Shown piece after piece: positions 11,340 to 23,455 of a DNA stretch of 64,000 nucleotides (within the stretch, counting starts at the first letter, position 1; each line of letters starts with the position of its first letter). Below the pieces are notes generated by a model. It saw nothing but the letters and a program-made list of their open reading frames with translations. It was not told where the DNA came from and did not search any database. The position numbers and the translations under genes were made by a program. The DNA comes from Portulaca oleracea (Eukaryota; Streptophyta; Magnoliopsida; Caryophyllales; Portulacaceae), in the NCBI GenBank assembly GCA_029582165.1, contig CM055888.1, forward strand, positions 32,727,908 through 32,791,907, in the 5' to 3' direction.

Positions 11340-11515
11340 GTCATTTGATGAAGATTTTGTCCTTCATGTCAGACAGGCGCCATTCGTGTCTGGCGAATAA
11401 TCATCCCGTCATTCGTGTCTGGCTGATGATGATTTTGTCCTTTGTGTCGGACAATCACTATTCGTGTCTAGCAGATAATGATTCTGTCCTTCGTGTCGGA
11501 CAGTCGATTTATGAC
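11340..11515. repeat. degenerate tandem repeat (TTTGTCCTTCGTGTCGGACA units)
   Basis: Three to four units of about 40-60 bp contain TGTCCTTCGTGTCGGACA alternating with ATTCGTGTCTGGC(T)GATAA. The units are diverged and no protein is suggested. Confidence 0.55.
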
Positions 11516-11539
11516 TTGATTGGATGCTGACTTGACTTG

Positions 11540-13400
11540 CTAGAGTTGGATTAGAGATTGCTCTAACCTTGCTCTTATTGATAAGAAACCATGTCGACTG
11601 GTTTGAATGAGAAGGTATACGGGCTTAGCTAGCCCCCAGTGTTGCATTCTGGAACGATGAAGTGACACTTCTTTGCTTTTTATTTCTTATTTTTTTGTTT
11701 TGTTTTTTTTGATACGCAAGTATGCATGCAAATGATCTGCTAGACTCTTTCACAAACAATGCATTTTTATTTTTTGACACAAATATTCATGCAATTATGC
11801 ATTTATGCATGACTATGGACTTTATGCATGACAAACTGACTCTATGCATGATAATTTTAACTCAATGTGACTCTGACACAACTGATGGATGCAATGCAAA
11901 CCTATTATGCTTAGACACGACACACACATGACGCTTTATGATTCTAAACATACAATTCTATATGCAGGTAACCCCCCGACTCTTTATTTAGAAAATGACT
12001 TTCTAGGGCAATGCATTTCTAAGACAACATTTTTCTAGGTCAATGACTCCTAAGACAATGACTCTTTTTTTTTGGAGAATGCTTTCCTAAGACAATGACT
12101 TCCTAAGGATCGAGGCTACTTATGGGGAATTTCAGGAAAATTCAGGATGAGGAACATTTCGGTACATGGGACAAGGAATAATGGCGGAGGTGCTAGACCT
12201 GAAGGATGTGCTTCTTGGATACTCACGTAGATGACCTCGATTGCTTGCAAATCTATGCTGACGTACGACAAGCCCCGGTTTGGCGTACACCCTTGATGAT
12301 AATGTTCTGTTCCAGGAGGAGATATTAGGGGTTTGCAAGCCCTCAGCTTCATGAAGATTGATGATATGATGCACGGAGACTATGGAATAGAAGGAGACAT
12401 TGCTTCTTGTGCTGCACTGATGGAGGTATGTCCTTAGTCGTGAGTCTCGATCTCTCCTTTTGCCTAACTCGCCCAAAGGATTTTCAAGTTAGCCTCTCTT
12501 TTTCTTTTTTTCTTTTGTTTTTTCTTTTGTTTTTTCTTTTTTTCTCTTTTTCTCTTTTTTTTTCTTTTTTTCTCTTTTTTTCTTCTTTCTTCTGTCTTCT
12601 GTCTTTTCCTTTTTCCTTTTTTCTTTTTTTTTCTTTCGAGACCACTGTTAGGACACCAATGAGAATGAAAATCCAAGACCTTGTAGAATAGGGAGTAGGC
12701 GTCCCTCTTAGAAACTATCTCTGAAAAATGTCATGAACGATGGTCACAAAGGTAGCGCGAGCCCCCAGTTTAGACTAGCTTGTCCCTGAGTTTGTTCATG
12801 ATAATGTAGTTTCCAGTCAGCCGCTGACCCAATGTTGACGGCTTTTGCTCTTGCTGAGAAGTGAACCACATCGAGATGTGCTGAGAGTGGGCATTAAAAA
12901 CAGAGCCTCATGCTTGTATTAATGATCGAGCTGAAAAAGTCCTCAAAAGGGTGAGATGGGATGAAAAGGCTAGAAAAGGTTGGTTAGAAAGTGTTTGGTG
13001 AAAGAGATGATGGGAGAGTTATTATTAGTGAATGGGGATGTGGAGACACTTAAGGGTGAACGTGTCTTTACAAGGAAGGAGAGATGGTTAAATGGGATAA
13101 ACATCATCTCTTGGGAAAAGGTTGGTACATGGGGATAAAGAGGCACTTAAGGATGATGCTGCCTTGAAAGGGTGAAGAGGTGGTCAAATGGGGTAGACAT
13201 CATCTCTTGGGAAAAGGCGGGAACATGGGTGATGGAATGATGTTCAAGTTTGACAGAAGTAAAATGGAAAATGGAGGGTTAATGATGGTGATAGACATCA
13301 TCTCTGCGTCATGTCCCCGGATCTATTGTAGTTGCAGAATTTCCTATCATCCTGAAAATTCCCTTTATTGCTGGCTCAGGCCTTAACCTTGACACTAGAC
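11540..13400. other. non-coding middle part of A with pyrimidine tract
   Basis: No gene seen. At 12460-12645 there is a C/T-rich tract starting CAAAGGATTTTCAAGTTAGC. It is the reverse complement of the purine tract after pol in B (21030-21230), which marks where pol would have ended in A. At 13085-13320 a roughly 105-bp unit (AAACATCATCTCTTGGGAAAAGG) occurs two to three times. The rest holds no recognisable domain. Confidence 0.55.
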
Positions 13401-15160
13401 AACTAAAGAAAAACGCATCCTAATGCATGTATGACCTAAATGACCTATATGGACTTCCTAAAATGAAAAACACTTATATGGTGACCCAGGAAAGACTCAC
13501 CCAGGACATGAGTTTGAACGTGCTTATTGACATACATGAGACTTTCTAGGATGCTAAACTTCTATATGCTGACTTAAAGAAAAGACTCCCCCACGTTATG
13601 GGTCTACATGTTCTAAATTCTATATGAGATTTCCTAAAGGGCAAATGCCTATATGTTGACCCTTAAAGACTAACCTATGACATGGACCTACTTTAGACTT
13701 CCTAAAGAATGAAAGACACTCACATGATATTCCAACATGAGAAAAGACTCACCCATGACATGGGTTGACACTGGACTTCTAAAAAGAAACAAATAGGGGT
13801 AGCAAAAAATCGGGTCCGGGTTTAATCGGGTTCGGTCAATTCGGTATTCGGTCAAAAACCTCAAACCCTAACCCTGTTCGAATTTTAATTCGGACACATT
13901 ATAAACCGAACGAACCGGTTGGCCGAATGTGTCCGATTGACGAATTTCATAAATGACCTTTTACTCTTTTTAGTAATATATCTTGTGATTCATCGATACT
14001 TGCCCGATTTAGTCGGCCGGACCGATAATTGACCGAAGTCGATTTTCTTCAAAAATTCGGTCAACCTGAACTCGTTTTGCTAAACCCGAACCCGACCCGT
14101 ATTTTATTCGGTCATTTACCGAATGATCGAATTTTCAGATTCGATCAAATCGCCATGTCCAATACCCGATTTTTCCGGGTCGGTAAAATTCGGACTATCG
14201 GGTCGGTCAGATTTTTGCCGGCCCTAGAAACAAACATATGCATGATGACTCTAGACACAGACTTACCCATGACTTAGACTTTATACGAGAATTCCTAACA
14301 AATGAAAAACACTTACATGCTAACTCGAAAAACGACTCAACGACTCACCCATAGTATGGGCTTACATGACCTAGACCCTATATGAGACTTCTATAATGCA
14401 AGGCATTCTTATATTGACATAGGAAAAGGGACTCGCCCACGACATAGGCTTACATTGAATTTTCTAAAAATAAAAGACACATGCTTACTGATTATAAAAT
14501 GAAGACTCTAAAATAAAGACACTTACATGTAGACTCTAAAACAAAGACTCACCCATGACATGAGTTTAAAAGGAACCATCTAAAAATGGAAGATACATGC
14601 ATACAGATGTTAACACAAAGACTAGACCTTTATATGAAACTTTCTAAAGGATGCAAGACACATGCATGTAGACACCAACACAAAGACTCACCCTAAACCT
14701 AGATTTACATTTGACTAACTAAAAATGCAAGACACATATTGATTCTAAAACAAAGACTCACCATGAACTGGGTTTACACGGACGAATGTTGACTCAAACA
14801 AAGAATCACCCATGATATGGGTTTACATTAGACCCCTAAAAAAACACAAAGATTGACTCAAGAAAAGACTTACATATGACATGACCTTGCATGAAACACA
14901 CTAAAGACTGAAAGACATTTACACACTGACTTTAAAACAAAGACTTGCCCATGACTTGGGTTTACTAAACCATATATGACCTCCTAACGTGTAAGACACC
15001 TATACACTGACTCAGGAAGAGACTAAACTGTGACGCATGTTTGCGTGTCCTAACCTATATGAGACATCCTAAAGAATGAAAGTCACTTATTTACTGACTC
15101 AGGAATGCCTAACCTCTATATGACTCTAAGACAAACAACAACACTTTTTACAATAAGAGC
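13400..15160. repeat. diverged tandem array with ACTCACCCATGACATGGGTT motif
   Basis: Units of roughly 70-130 bp repeat the order GACTCACCCATGACATGGGTTTACA, a CCTAAA(A)GAATGAAAGACAC-type stretch and CATGCATACTGACTC. At least a dozen copies are visible, strongly diverged. The hAT-like MITE at 13794-14226 interrupts it. Such arrays are common in non-coding parts of Ogre/Tat elements. Confidence 0.6.
13786..14234. mobile_element. hAT-like MITE, 433 bp
   Basis: The element at 13794-14226 has terminal inverted repeats (TAGGGGTAGCAAAAAATC against TAGGGCCGGCAAAAATC) and a perfect 8-bp duplication GAAACAAA (13786-13793, 14227-14234). The interior is rich in TTCGG/CCGAA words and has no transposase. 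This fits non-autonomous hAT elements. Confidence 0.82.
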
Positions 15161-15164
15161 ATTA

Positions 15165-17990
15165 TAAAGGGCCAGATAAAGTCAAACATAGCGAGTTGAC
15201 ATAAGTTGGAAAGCGCAAGTGAGTGTTTCTCAATTCGGATGGGCTTAAACCACAAGCCGACCATTTTAAGGAGAATTCGTCATTTGAACTAACAAACTTG
15301 TGCCAACTCAAGCTATGTTGGCTATTATGCGGACCAGAATAATGCTTGACACACTGGCAGCCTAACTTCTAGACTTCTATTTACACACTCTTTTTATTTA
15401 AGACCCAACATATTTATTTATTTAACTCGTGGAAAGTTCATGTCGTAAAGGACAAAATAAAGCCATCAAAAGGCGAGTTAAAACAGGCTTATAAACTCAA
15501 TTATTAATTCCACTATGGATGGACTTACCAATGGGCCGACCATGGACTTTTTAGACTTAATAATCGAATTTATAAATTTATTTTCTCTAACCTGGAGACT
15601 ATTATGCGGGCTAGAACAACACACACTGACTTTGTTTTATTATTAATCATTTACTTTGGATCCATAATAAGAGAATACTGAGAAGGGCCGAATAAAACCG
15701 TCAAAGGTGACTTAAAAATGAATCGATAAACTAGGCCAATTAACCTTTAAAACGGATGGACCTCACAACTAGGCCGACCATAAAATTTAAGGCTAATTAA
15801 TCGAGTTTATAAACTCATTTTTTTTTTCAAACCCAACGATTATTACATGGACTAAAACAATATCTCAAGATTAGGTCCGACTCTAATGAAGACTCCACAA
15901 ACACAAACACAAACACATATTTACACTTAAGAAATACTCAAAAGGCGTGTTAACAAAAACCTAACAAAGACTCAAACACGTATTTACACTTAACAAAGAC
16001 TCAAAACACTTATTAACAACAACCTACCAAAGATTGAAACATGTATTTACACCGAAAGATTCAAAACGCGTGTTAACAAAAACCTAAGAAAGACTCAAAG
16101 CACACGTTAACAAAACCCTAATAAAGACTTAAACACGTGGCGAAGCTCAACAAACTCAAACGCGTGGCAAAGACTCAACACTCTCAAACACGTGGTACAG
16201 ACTCAACAAACTCAAACACATGGTTACACAAACACATACACATGCACAAACACAAACACAAACACATGCACAGACACATACACATGCACATGCACATGCA
16301 CAGACACATACACATACACATGCACAAACACAAACACATACACATACACATGCACAGGCACAGACACATACATATGCATAAACACATGCACAAACACATG
16401 CACAGACACATACACATGCATATGAACAGACACATACGCATACACATACACAAACACAAACACATACACATACACATGCATAGACGCATACACATGTACA
16501 TGCACATACGCATACGCATACACATGCACAAACACATGCACAGACTTATGCACATACACATACACATACACATGCACATGCATAGACACAGACACATACA
16601 CAAACACATGCACATACACATACACATGCACATGCACAGACGCATATGCATACAAATGCACAAAACATGCACAGACTCATACACATGCACATGCACATGC
16701 ACAGTCGCATACGCACATAGTCTACAACACACTTTATCTACTTTACGGACTGAACTCTATATGGATCCTAAGGACAACTGACCATTATAAAGGGCCGAAT
16801 AAAGCCAAACATGGCGAATCAGGACCGAGTATGGGAGTACAAGTAGTGTTTCTCAATTTGGATGGGCCGCATACACAAGCCGACCGTTTTAAGGAGAATC
16901 CGTAACTTGGACTACCTACACAGACTGATTCGAGCCATGCTGACTATTACATGGACCAGAATAATGATCGACAGGACTGACAGTCTGACACTTTTCTATA
17001 CATTTTTTATTCTATTTGTTTAGGAAGTGGATATCGTAAAGGACTAGATAAAACCACCAACATGCAAGTTGTAATTAGTTTATGGACTTAATTGCCAAAT
17101 CCAATATGGTTGGGCCAAACCACGGACCAGCCATAAGTATGATGGATTCAATAATTAATTCAGTAAATTAATTTACTCGAGGACGGTGATTGTTATGTAG
17201 TCTAAAGCTTTATCCACTAACTTTGTTTGATTTATTAGTCAGATTTTTGGACCTAAGGACAACTTAATCGTTACAAGAGGCCGAATAAAGTCAAGCATGG
17301 CGAATCGAGCCTACGTCAAGGAGCACAAATCAGAGTTTCTCAATTCGGATGGGCTCCATCCACAGGCCGACCGTTTTAAGGAGAATCCGTAATTTGGGCT
17401 ACTGACTCAAACTTAATTCGAGCCATGTTGACTGCCACGCGGACTAAAATAACGATTAACAGGACTGACGATCCTTCTTTCTACTTCATTACTTATTTAT
17501 TTAATTACCAGAAAGCATGTATCAGAAAGGACTCAATAAAACCAACAACGGGCGAGTTATAATTAATTTATGGACTTAATTGCCAAATCTGATATGGTTG
17601 GGCCTAACCACGGGCCGACCAAAAGTGTGACAGATTCGATAATTAACTCGATAAATTAATTTACACTAGCCCAATGATTATTATACAGTCTATGACTTTA
17701 CCCACCATCTTTGTTTTGACTTTAATAAGGTTTATTGGACCTTTTGTTAAGGAGATGCCATAAAGGACCATGTAGAATAATCAAAGACGAGCTTGAGTTT
17801 ACTTTATCAACCGAGATAATTAACCTTTATAGATAAATGGGTCCAACCACTGGATTAACCATAATTTTTTAGGTTAATTAACCTAGTCGTAAACATGACT
17901 CTTCTCAGCCCAACGACTACTACATGGACTAGAACAACATCCCTAAACGCGGGTCGACTCTTTTACAACCAATCTAAACACATAGCACAT
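15165..17990. repeat. tandem array with about 240-bp period, split by a microsatellite
   Basis: The marker AARGGCCGAATAAARYCAAACATGGCGA recurs at about 15168, 15448, 15683, 16789, 17037, 17277, 17525 and 17762, a spacing of about 235-280 bp. Each unit also carries TTTCTCAATTCGGATGGGC, GCCGACCNTTTTAAGGAGAATCCG or variants, and TGACTATTAYRYGGACTAGAA. Alternating units resemble each other more (higher-order pattern). There is no ORF. Confidence 0.75.
16209..16712. repeat. CACATA/CACATG/CACAAA/CACAGA microsatellite
   Basis: About 500 bp of hexamer repeats of the form CACANR. The long open frames on both strands (His/Met-rich one way, Cys/Met or Val/His-rich the other) are only a result of the repeat and are not genes. 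The array lies inside the 240-bp tandem region of element A. Confidence 0.9.
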
Positions 17991-17999
17991 AGCATACAT

Positions 18000-18447
18000 A
18001 TGAACAAGGGGATCCTAACCAAAGGCCCTATGTAAAGAAGGGATTATTGGCTAGATAGGCTTATCGGCTCATGTACTCGCCCCCGGGTGCATTCTCGTTG
18101 TAAAGGCAACTTGAATGTAGGGGTGTTGCTCTTCGTGGCTCGTGTGGAGACCTCGAAGAGTGATGCATGACTGGATGTGGTGACTAAGTCTCATCCGGTG
18201 TAAAGGCACCATCAGAGTATAGCCGGTCCTACATGCCATGGGTAATTTTTGTAGTTTTTAAGGAAAAAAACTTAACCGCCGCTTTAAGTGCAACCCATCC
18301 CACATACGTGGCCGAGAGGTAGCCCGATATATGCAATGTATTTATGTCTAAAAAAGAATGACTTAATACTATAAAGTAGGAATTTATTTTCTTTCCAAAT
18401 TTTTAAAGCACACTAAACTTTTTTCAAGTTTTACCCATTTTTAAAAC
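18000..18447. other. 5' leader of element A (non-coding)
   Basis: Between the tandem array and the primer site no gene or repeat is recognised. Two related phrases CGTTGTAAAGGCAACTTGAATGTA and CCGGTGTAAAGGCACCATCAGAGTATA occur about 90 bp apart. On the minus strand this is the untranslated leader directly after the 5' LTR. Confidence 0.4.
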
Positions 18448-18465
18448 TCCCCAGTGGAGTCACCA
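18448..18465 (-). promoter_or_regulatory. tRNA primer binding site of element A
   Basis: The minus strand reads TGGTGACTCCACTGGGGA seven bases inside the right LTR end. It starts with TGG as primer sites do (pairing with the tRNA CCA end) and resembles the TGGCGACTC-type site frequent after LTRs of plant Ty3/gypsy elements. The tRNA isoacceptor is not assigned. Confidence 0.6.
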
Positions 18466-18472
18466 AAAATCC

Positions 18473-20858
18473 TGTGGACATTTTTCCTCGTCGTTTGAGC
18501 TTCCGAACATCCACGTTGGATTGGGGTGTGATTCGATCATTTGTGTTGGGGTTTGAACCTTTGAAAAATACCCTTTAAGGAATTTTAATTACATATTTCA
18601 GGAATAGTATTTGTAAAATTACTTTCCCTTTACTTGTGTATTTTATGAGTCATTGGAATTAAACCTTTAGGAGTGAACATCCACTTGTTCCAAACTCTTC
18701 CAAATTCAATCGAATTTGCTCATTTAAATGTTAGGCTCGGAAGAAAGCAATTTATGCAAGTATTATGTAGAAATACATAAAGAAAAAGCCTTAAAGTTGC
18801 ATCGGAATATTGTAAAACCATGTTTTACTACAGTTTATGCAACTCGATGTGTTTTTAGTTCGAAATGGGAGTCGCCACTCGACTTTTTGAGGGAAAAGCC
18901 ACGACAAACCAAATAGAAAAGAAAGACTCCGCCTACGAAACCCAAGAGTGGATTCGGGGGTTAGGCTACGAACTCAAAAAGTAAGAACTTTAGGAGTTTG
19001 CCTCTCACAAAAGGAAAGACTTTACTAAAAGTTTTAAGTGTGCTTTTATAAGATTTGGAAAAGAAAATAACAAGGAACTTTATATAATTATTTCATAAGA
19101 ACATGCAAAAATAAGAATAGAAGAAAGTACAAGACGTACACTTTATTTACATAAGAGGGGAACAATTAAAAGCTTACATTGTGTCTTTTCTATAGGGAAG
19201 CCTTGCCTAGCCTTGTAGAAGCTTCTTTGAATGCCTTTGGAAGCCTTGAATACTCCTCTTGAAGATGCCAAAATGGTGCTAAAAGGTGGATGGAGAAAGG
19301 TATGGAAAAAGGGTGAGAAAACGGTAGAAAGGGGCTTTTTGTGAGGTTTTAGGGTAGTAAAAAGGGTTAGGCTTTTTGTGGAGCTTTTAGGGATTTTATG
19401 GTGGGATAATGGAAGGTAGAATAAGAATGGATTTAAGAGGTTAAAAGAAGAAGATTATGATGGTAAGAATATAGTAGAGATTAGAGATGGAGATGATAGG
19501 AAAAAGGATAGGAAATAAGGATAGGAAGAAAGACACTTTTTGTGGGATTTTGTGGTGTTTATGTAGAGATAAGGGGGATAATGTGGAGATGAATATTTAG
19601 AGGTTTAGGAAGATGGAGAAATGTAGATTATAATGGTAGGAGAAGTGATGGAAAAGGATAGGAGAAGGATAGGGAAAAGAAGCTCTTTTTGTAGGTTTTT
19701 AGGATAGTTTTGCGATGTTTTTGGGAGGTTTTATGGGACATTTATATAGGGATAAGGGAGGATAGGATGAGGGTATGTATTAGAGGGTTGAAGAAGATGG
19801 AGAAATGGAGATTAGGATGGTTAGAATATGGTGGAAAGATGATAGAAAAGGGTGTAGGAAGAAGGGCTTTCTTTATGGTGTTTTTGGGATGTTTTGGGTG
19901 GTGTAAGGCTAGGCTTTTGTGGTGTTTATGTAAGAATGGATTGGATTAAGTTTTAGAGGCTTAAGGTAGCTAGGGTAGGATGGGAGATTATGGAGGTAAG
20001 GAAGTGGTGAAAAGATGATAGAAGTGGTGGTAGTAAGATTATAGTAGAATAGAGATTAGAGGGATGATGAAAGAATGAGAGGATGGATGAATAAGAGTGT
20101 AGGGGGAAGAATGAGTGAATGATTCAGTGAGTTTAGCTTTAGAAAGAAGGGGTATTTATAGGCTTAGGAGAGGGTAGAGATTCATGTACATATAATCATA
20201 TACACTCCCCTTTTAATCATATGCAATTCGTAGTCAACATCCACAAATTGCCAGGCAGCAAGGGGGAGATGTTCTTGGTTGGACGGTGGCTCGTGGTGAA
20301 TGAACCACGTGTGGTCAACCTTCAAGGCCGACCGGCCACCAGGTGGGGGAGGGGGAATGAATCTGATTGTTCCATGCATTCTTTGGACGGTGAGATGTGA
20401 AAGGAAGACTTCAAAGTTAGCATGTTCACACTCTTGGATGGTGGAGCTTTATGAGATGTTTTTGGATGCTTTTACTAGGCTTTGAACTTGAGACCTCTGG
20501 GAGTTTATTTGCATGTCACCTTTACGTAGCTCATGCATGGCATGCATGGCTAATTTTATCATTTTAATTACGTAAGAATTGTGCATGTCATTCCTCATGT
20601 AAGCTCGTGCATGTAGAATGCATGCGATCAAGTATTTCGGCTTCGGCTGCAACTTTGGCTTCCCTTGATTTCCTTATTTCCTAATTTTCTAACTAAAATA
20701 CATAAAAGGAAATAATAAAAATTACACTTAAAAGTATATATAATCTATGCTAAAACCCGGTGTTTGAACTAGCTTATCGACCGATTTCTTCTTCTTTATT
20801 TTTGCTTCATTTTATATAGATATGCTATAAATTTATGTACCAAATCCCGGTGTCTACA
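18473..20858 (-). repeat. right (5') LTR of element A
   Basis: A 2386-bp LTR: the minus strand starts TGTAGACACCGGG and ends TGTCCACA. A TATA-like box CCTATAAATACCCC lies on the minus strand at about 20149-20162, followed by a C/T-rich leader, which suits an RNA polymerase II promoter. It is closely similar to 4143-6137 plus 7687-7725 of the left LTR. Open frames inside it are fortuitous. Confidence 0.85.
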
Positions 20859-20863
20859 CTGCT
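20859..20863. other. target site duplication CTGCT, right copy (element A)
   Basis: Matches 4138-4142. The next base (20864) resumes the integrase reading frame of B. Confidence 0.92.
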
Positions 20864-20938
20864 CAGTTGGCAACTCCTGAAGGAGAAGAGCTTATCCAGC
20901 CTGTGAACATGGATCAACTTAAAAGGTATTATGTCTAA
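20864..20938 (+). pseudogene. C-terminal end of B integrase/polyprotein
   Basis: Twenty-four codons and a TAA continue the frame that breaks at 4142 (QLATPEGEELIQ, then LKRYYV, stop). LKRYY(V/P/F) before the stop is a typical end of Ty3/gypsy polyproteins in plants. It shows that A landed about 25 codons before the end of pol. Confidence 0.8.
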
Positions 20939-21029
20939 GCCACTAAGGGTCGATCTCCCTAGCTACTTAAGCATGCATTACCTTATGAAAGCAAGCAACC
21001 GAACTGCCAATAGGCCACTTGCTTATGAG

Positions 21030-21240
21030 AGAAAAGAAAAAAAAGAAAAAGAGGAAAAAAAAATAAAAGAGTGAAAAACTATAGAGTGGCTGATTTCAAA
21101 ATCTCTTTGAGACAAATCAGGCAAAAGGAGAGTACATGAAAAAAATGGAAAAAGAAAGAAAAAAAAGGAAAAGAAAAAAGAATGAGAGACTAACTTGAAA
21201 ATCCTTTGGGACAAGTTAGGTGAAAGGAGAGAATAAAAGC
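21030..21240. repeat. purine-rich tract after pol in B
   Basis: A/G-rich DNA with two AGAGTGGCTGATTTCAAAATCTC / AGAGACTAACTTGAAAATCC-like segments, about 115 bp apart and each followed by CAAATTAGG-like and GAAAGGAGAG words. The reverse complement is found in A at 12460-12645. No gene. Confidence 0.5.
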
Positions 21241-21516
21241 GTTGCAATTGAAGACACAAGGTTGAGAAGAACAAGAACATAGGTTGTGTTGATTCTTGTA
21301 AAACGAAATGTAATATATTGCTTCTTATATCAATAAGAAGAAGTACATCCTTTTCGGATACATGTTGTTTTACTAATTTTAATAAAGGAAAAACATCAAA
21401 TAATTAAAATACATAGCACACACATTCTTTCCTACATTTATTTCATCTCTTTCCCTTCATCCTACTTACTAGACATGGGTGTCAAGTCCTAGTTTAAGTC
21501 GGAGTCCTAGGACCCA

Positions 21517-23035
21517 TTAGTGCTCACTTGACAAGTCTTGCTTTTCCTCGGGGTAAACTCTTTTTGGTTGGTTACAGTCTGACCCCGATCCTTCAGTGAT
21601 AATAATGCTCTTCAATTTCAGGATCTCTCGGAGACGTGAGCGAGAATGCCTCTTACGCCACTGTTTTGCACCGATGGTGGTAGTAAGCCAACTCCGATAT
21701 CCATAGGTCGATGAAGTAGAAATACGATGAGGAGGAGGAACTTCCACTCCCACTCGTTTCTTCCATTATCTAATCCATGATTCAACCACCGGTCCTTGAA
21801 GATAAGTAAGGTCGGGAACTTCACATGGAAGGAGAGGGATGTCCTGCAAGCGTCCCATCTGGCGCATGACTCGATCAGGGAAGTAATAGGTGAGTTCCCT
21901 AAGACCCAACAAGGTGATATGAGCAGCCTTGTCAGAATGGTTGGAGAAGCACGGGACCTTCCACCATTGGATCTACCATTGGATTTCTTTGTGATCTTTC
22001 AAGAAAATCACTCAGTCTTCGAAGCTTCTACGAGCATCATATTTCCTTTTGTGTTGGCAAAAGTGGGCTAGTTCTGAAGGTGTTATAGGAGAAAACACCA
22101 TGCGGAGGTGTTCCATAAGCCATATATATGGAGGAGAAGAAGAATGAGAAAGTAAGAACCTTGGTTGCAAAAAACAAAAAAAAAAAAAGAGAAAGAGAAA
22201 GGATACAACCAAGGGAAAGTCGGCAAAATGATTCCACATGGATTGTTCAAACGGCCCATGCAAAATCACAGAAAGTAATGCAAAAAGATAATAATACGAA
22301 AATGCTGATACTTACTTGAAGGGCGAGAAGGCTTCCCTAGAAAACTTGTGTAGAACTCCAAAAATCGAGATCCAAGAGAGTCTCCGCAACCAACATAGGG
22401 GCTGGATTGTAACCTTGAGCTATTTCATCTACGATGTGAATGAGGGAAGGAGGAGCGAAACCCGGACCCCCATGGTAAAATAAAAACTCAGCCAGAATGC
22501 AAAGGACCAAACCTTGTACTCGAGATGCCGCCTTGAGTTTGAGTGCCTCCGGTGATTGAAAGAATTCTACCAGGGCATGAAGGTCCACCATGTTGTCCAC
22601 CAGAATATGTTCTAAAGCCCGATGATTGAAGTTTGTTAATTCCTCAAACCTTTCGCGATAATTAGGAGCGAGAGGAGGAGTTGTCGGCGGTTCATAAAGG
22701 TCGAAACTGAAGATGCAAGCCCATTCTTCAGGAAGAGGGCATAATTCGTTCCAGGAGAAATGTAAGACATGAAGCTTGGAATCCCAAAATGTGAAAGCCG
22801 CCTTGAGGAAATCCTAGTTGATCTTCACTTGTTTCAGGCTTAAAATGAGGGACAAGTTGTAATAGGTGAGAAGACGTTTCTTAGGTTTTGAAAGAGAACT
22901 CATCCATAGGCCGAGTTTCTTTTCATAGGCCATGATTAGAGGAAAGAAAATACAAGAGCAAGAAGGCAGAATCGGACTAGAGGGGATGAATGATAGCCAA
23001 CAACGCGTGTTCGGCGGAGACACGGTGTCTACCAC
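21517..23035 (-). pseudogene. antisense gene with DUF7745-like domain in the 3' region of B
   Basis: Reading the minus strand, the segment after MAYEKKLGLWM contains FWDSKLHVLHFSWNELCPLP-EEW, LVLCILAEFLFY and NPAPMLVAETLLDLDF (22337-22600). Further on come IWLMEHLRM and then TLLGLRELTYYFPDRVMRQM-GRLQDIP (about 21860-21910). This order (a WDP..FxF..EL.PT.EEW start, a second-half LAET motif, a terminal YYP.RVxRQ-G..Q.IP) matches the DUF7745 family of plant retroelement-borne proteins. A GT-AG intron is likely at about 22315-22160 with a T-rich tract before the acceptor. There is a TAG at 22816-22814 and other stops. The biochemical function of the family is unknown. The gene runs against B. Confidence 0.6.
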
Positions 23036-23455
23036 CGTGTGATGGCCGATCGACCTTCAGTAGGAGGGAGGAATCTCCTTAAAGGATTGCACCGTGTACA
23101 AACGTGTGAAGGAGGAAAAGACACGGTCCTAAGGTCCTATGTATGTATTAGGATAAAAAAATGTGTACATGTAATTGTTTTATTTTTTTATGGTTTTTGT
23201 GTAATTATATTATTTTTCTTTGTAGCTTAGTTAACTTGTTGTATTTAATTTTTTCCTCTTGTAAACAGTTTGAGATTGACCGATAAATAAAAAACTGGGG
23301 CCTCGGATGCATTTTAATAGAAGTCAAATCAAGTGCATAAATAGAGTCCGCTTGCTTGCATCTTATTGTGCATTTGTTTATTCCGCGTACATGTGCTGCT
23401 AAAAAAAAAAGAAGCGAAAGAAAAAAGGGGCCTTGCCGATGATGCCTAAGAGCTA

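Larger units (their letters stand above)
4143..20858 (-). mobile_element. non-autonomous Tat/Ogre-like retrotransposon (element A) nested in B
   Basis: This 16.7-kb element has TG...CA ends and the 5-bp duplication CTGCT. Its orientation is minus: the primer site lies next to the right LTR (18448-18465 on the minus strand) and the purine tract next to the left LTR (7726-7740). The LTR ends match the LTR of B (TGTAGACACCG start, TGTCCACA end), so both belong to one family. It lacks gag and pol; instead it holds tandem repeats, a pyrimidine/purine tract matching the region after pol in B, and the first exon of the antisense gene. It must have been moved by proteins of a related autonomous element. 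Confidence 0.88.

Noticed and set aside
12407..12691. Phe/Ser-rich and Lys/Arg-rich ORFs on opposite strands
   Set aside because: Low-complexity C/T tract; it matches the non-coding purine tract after pol in B.
16137..16781. Long ORFs on both strands over the CACANR repeat
   Set aside because: Pure result of a hexamer microsatellite; low-complexity translations in several frames at once.
4143..20858. First reading of element A as plus-strand
   Set aside because: A purine tract next to the left LTR on the minus strand, a TGG-starting primer site next to the right LTR, and the direction of B's LTR all require minus orientation.
22012..22319. Separate small genes in the T-rich stretch at 22150-22200
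   Set aside because: The T-rich part is better explained as the intron end (polypyrimidine tract) of the DUF7745-like gene.
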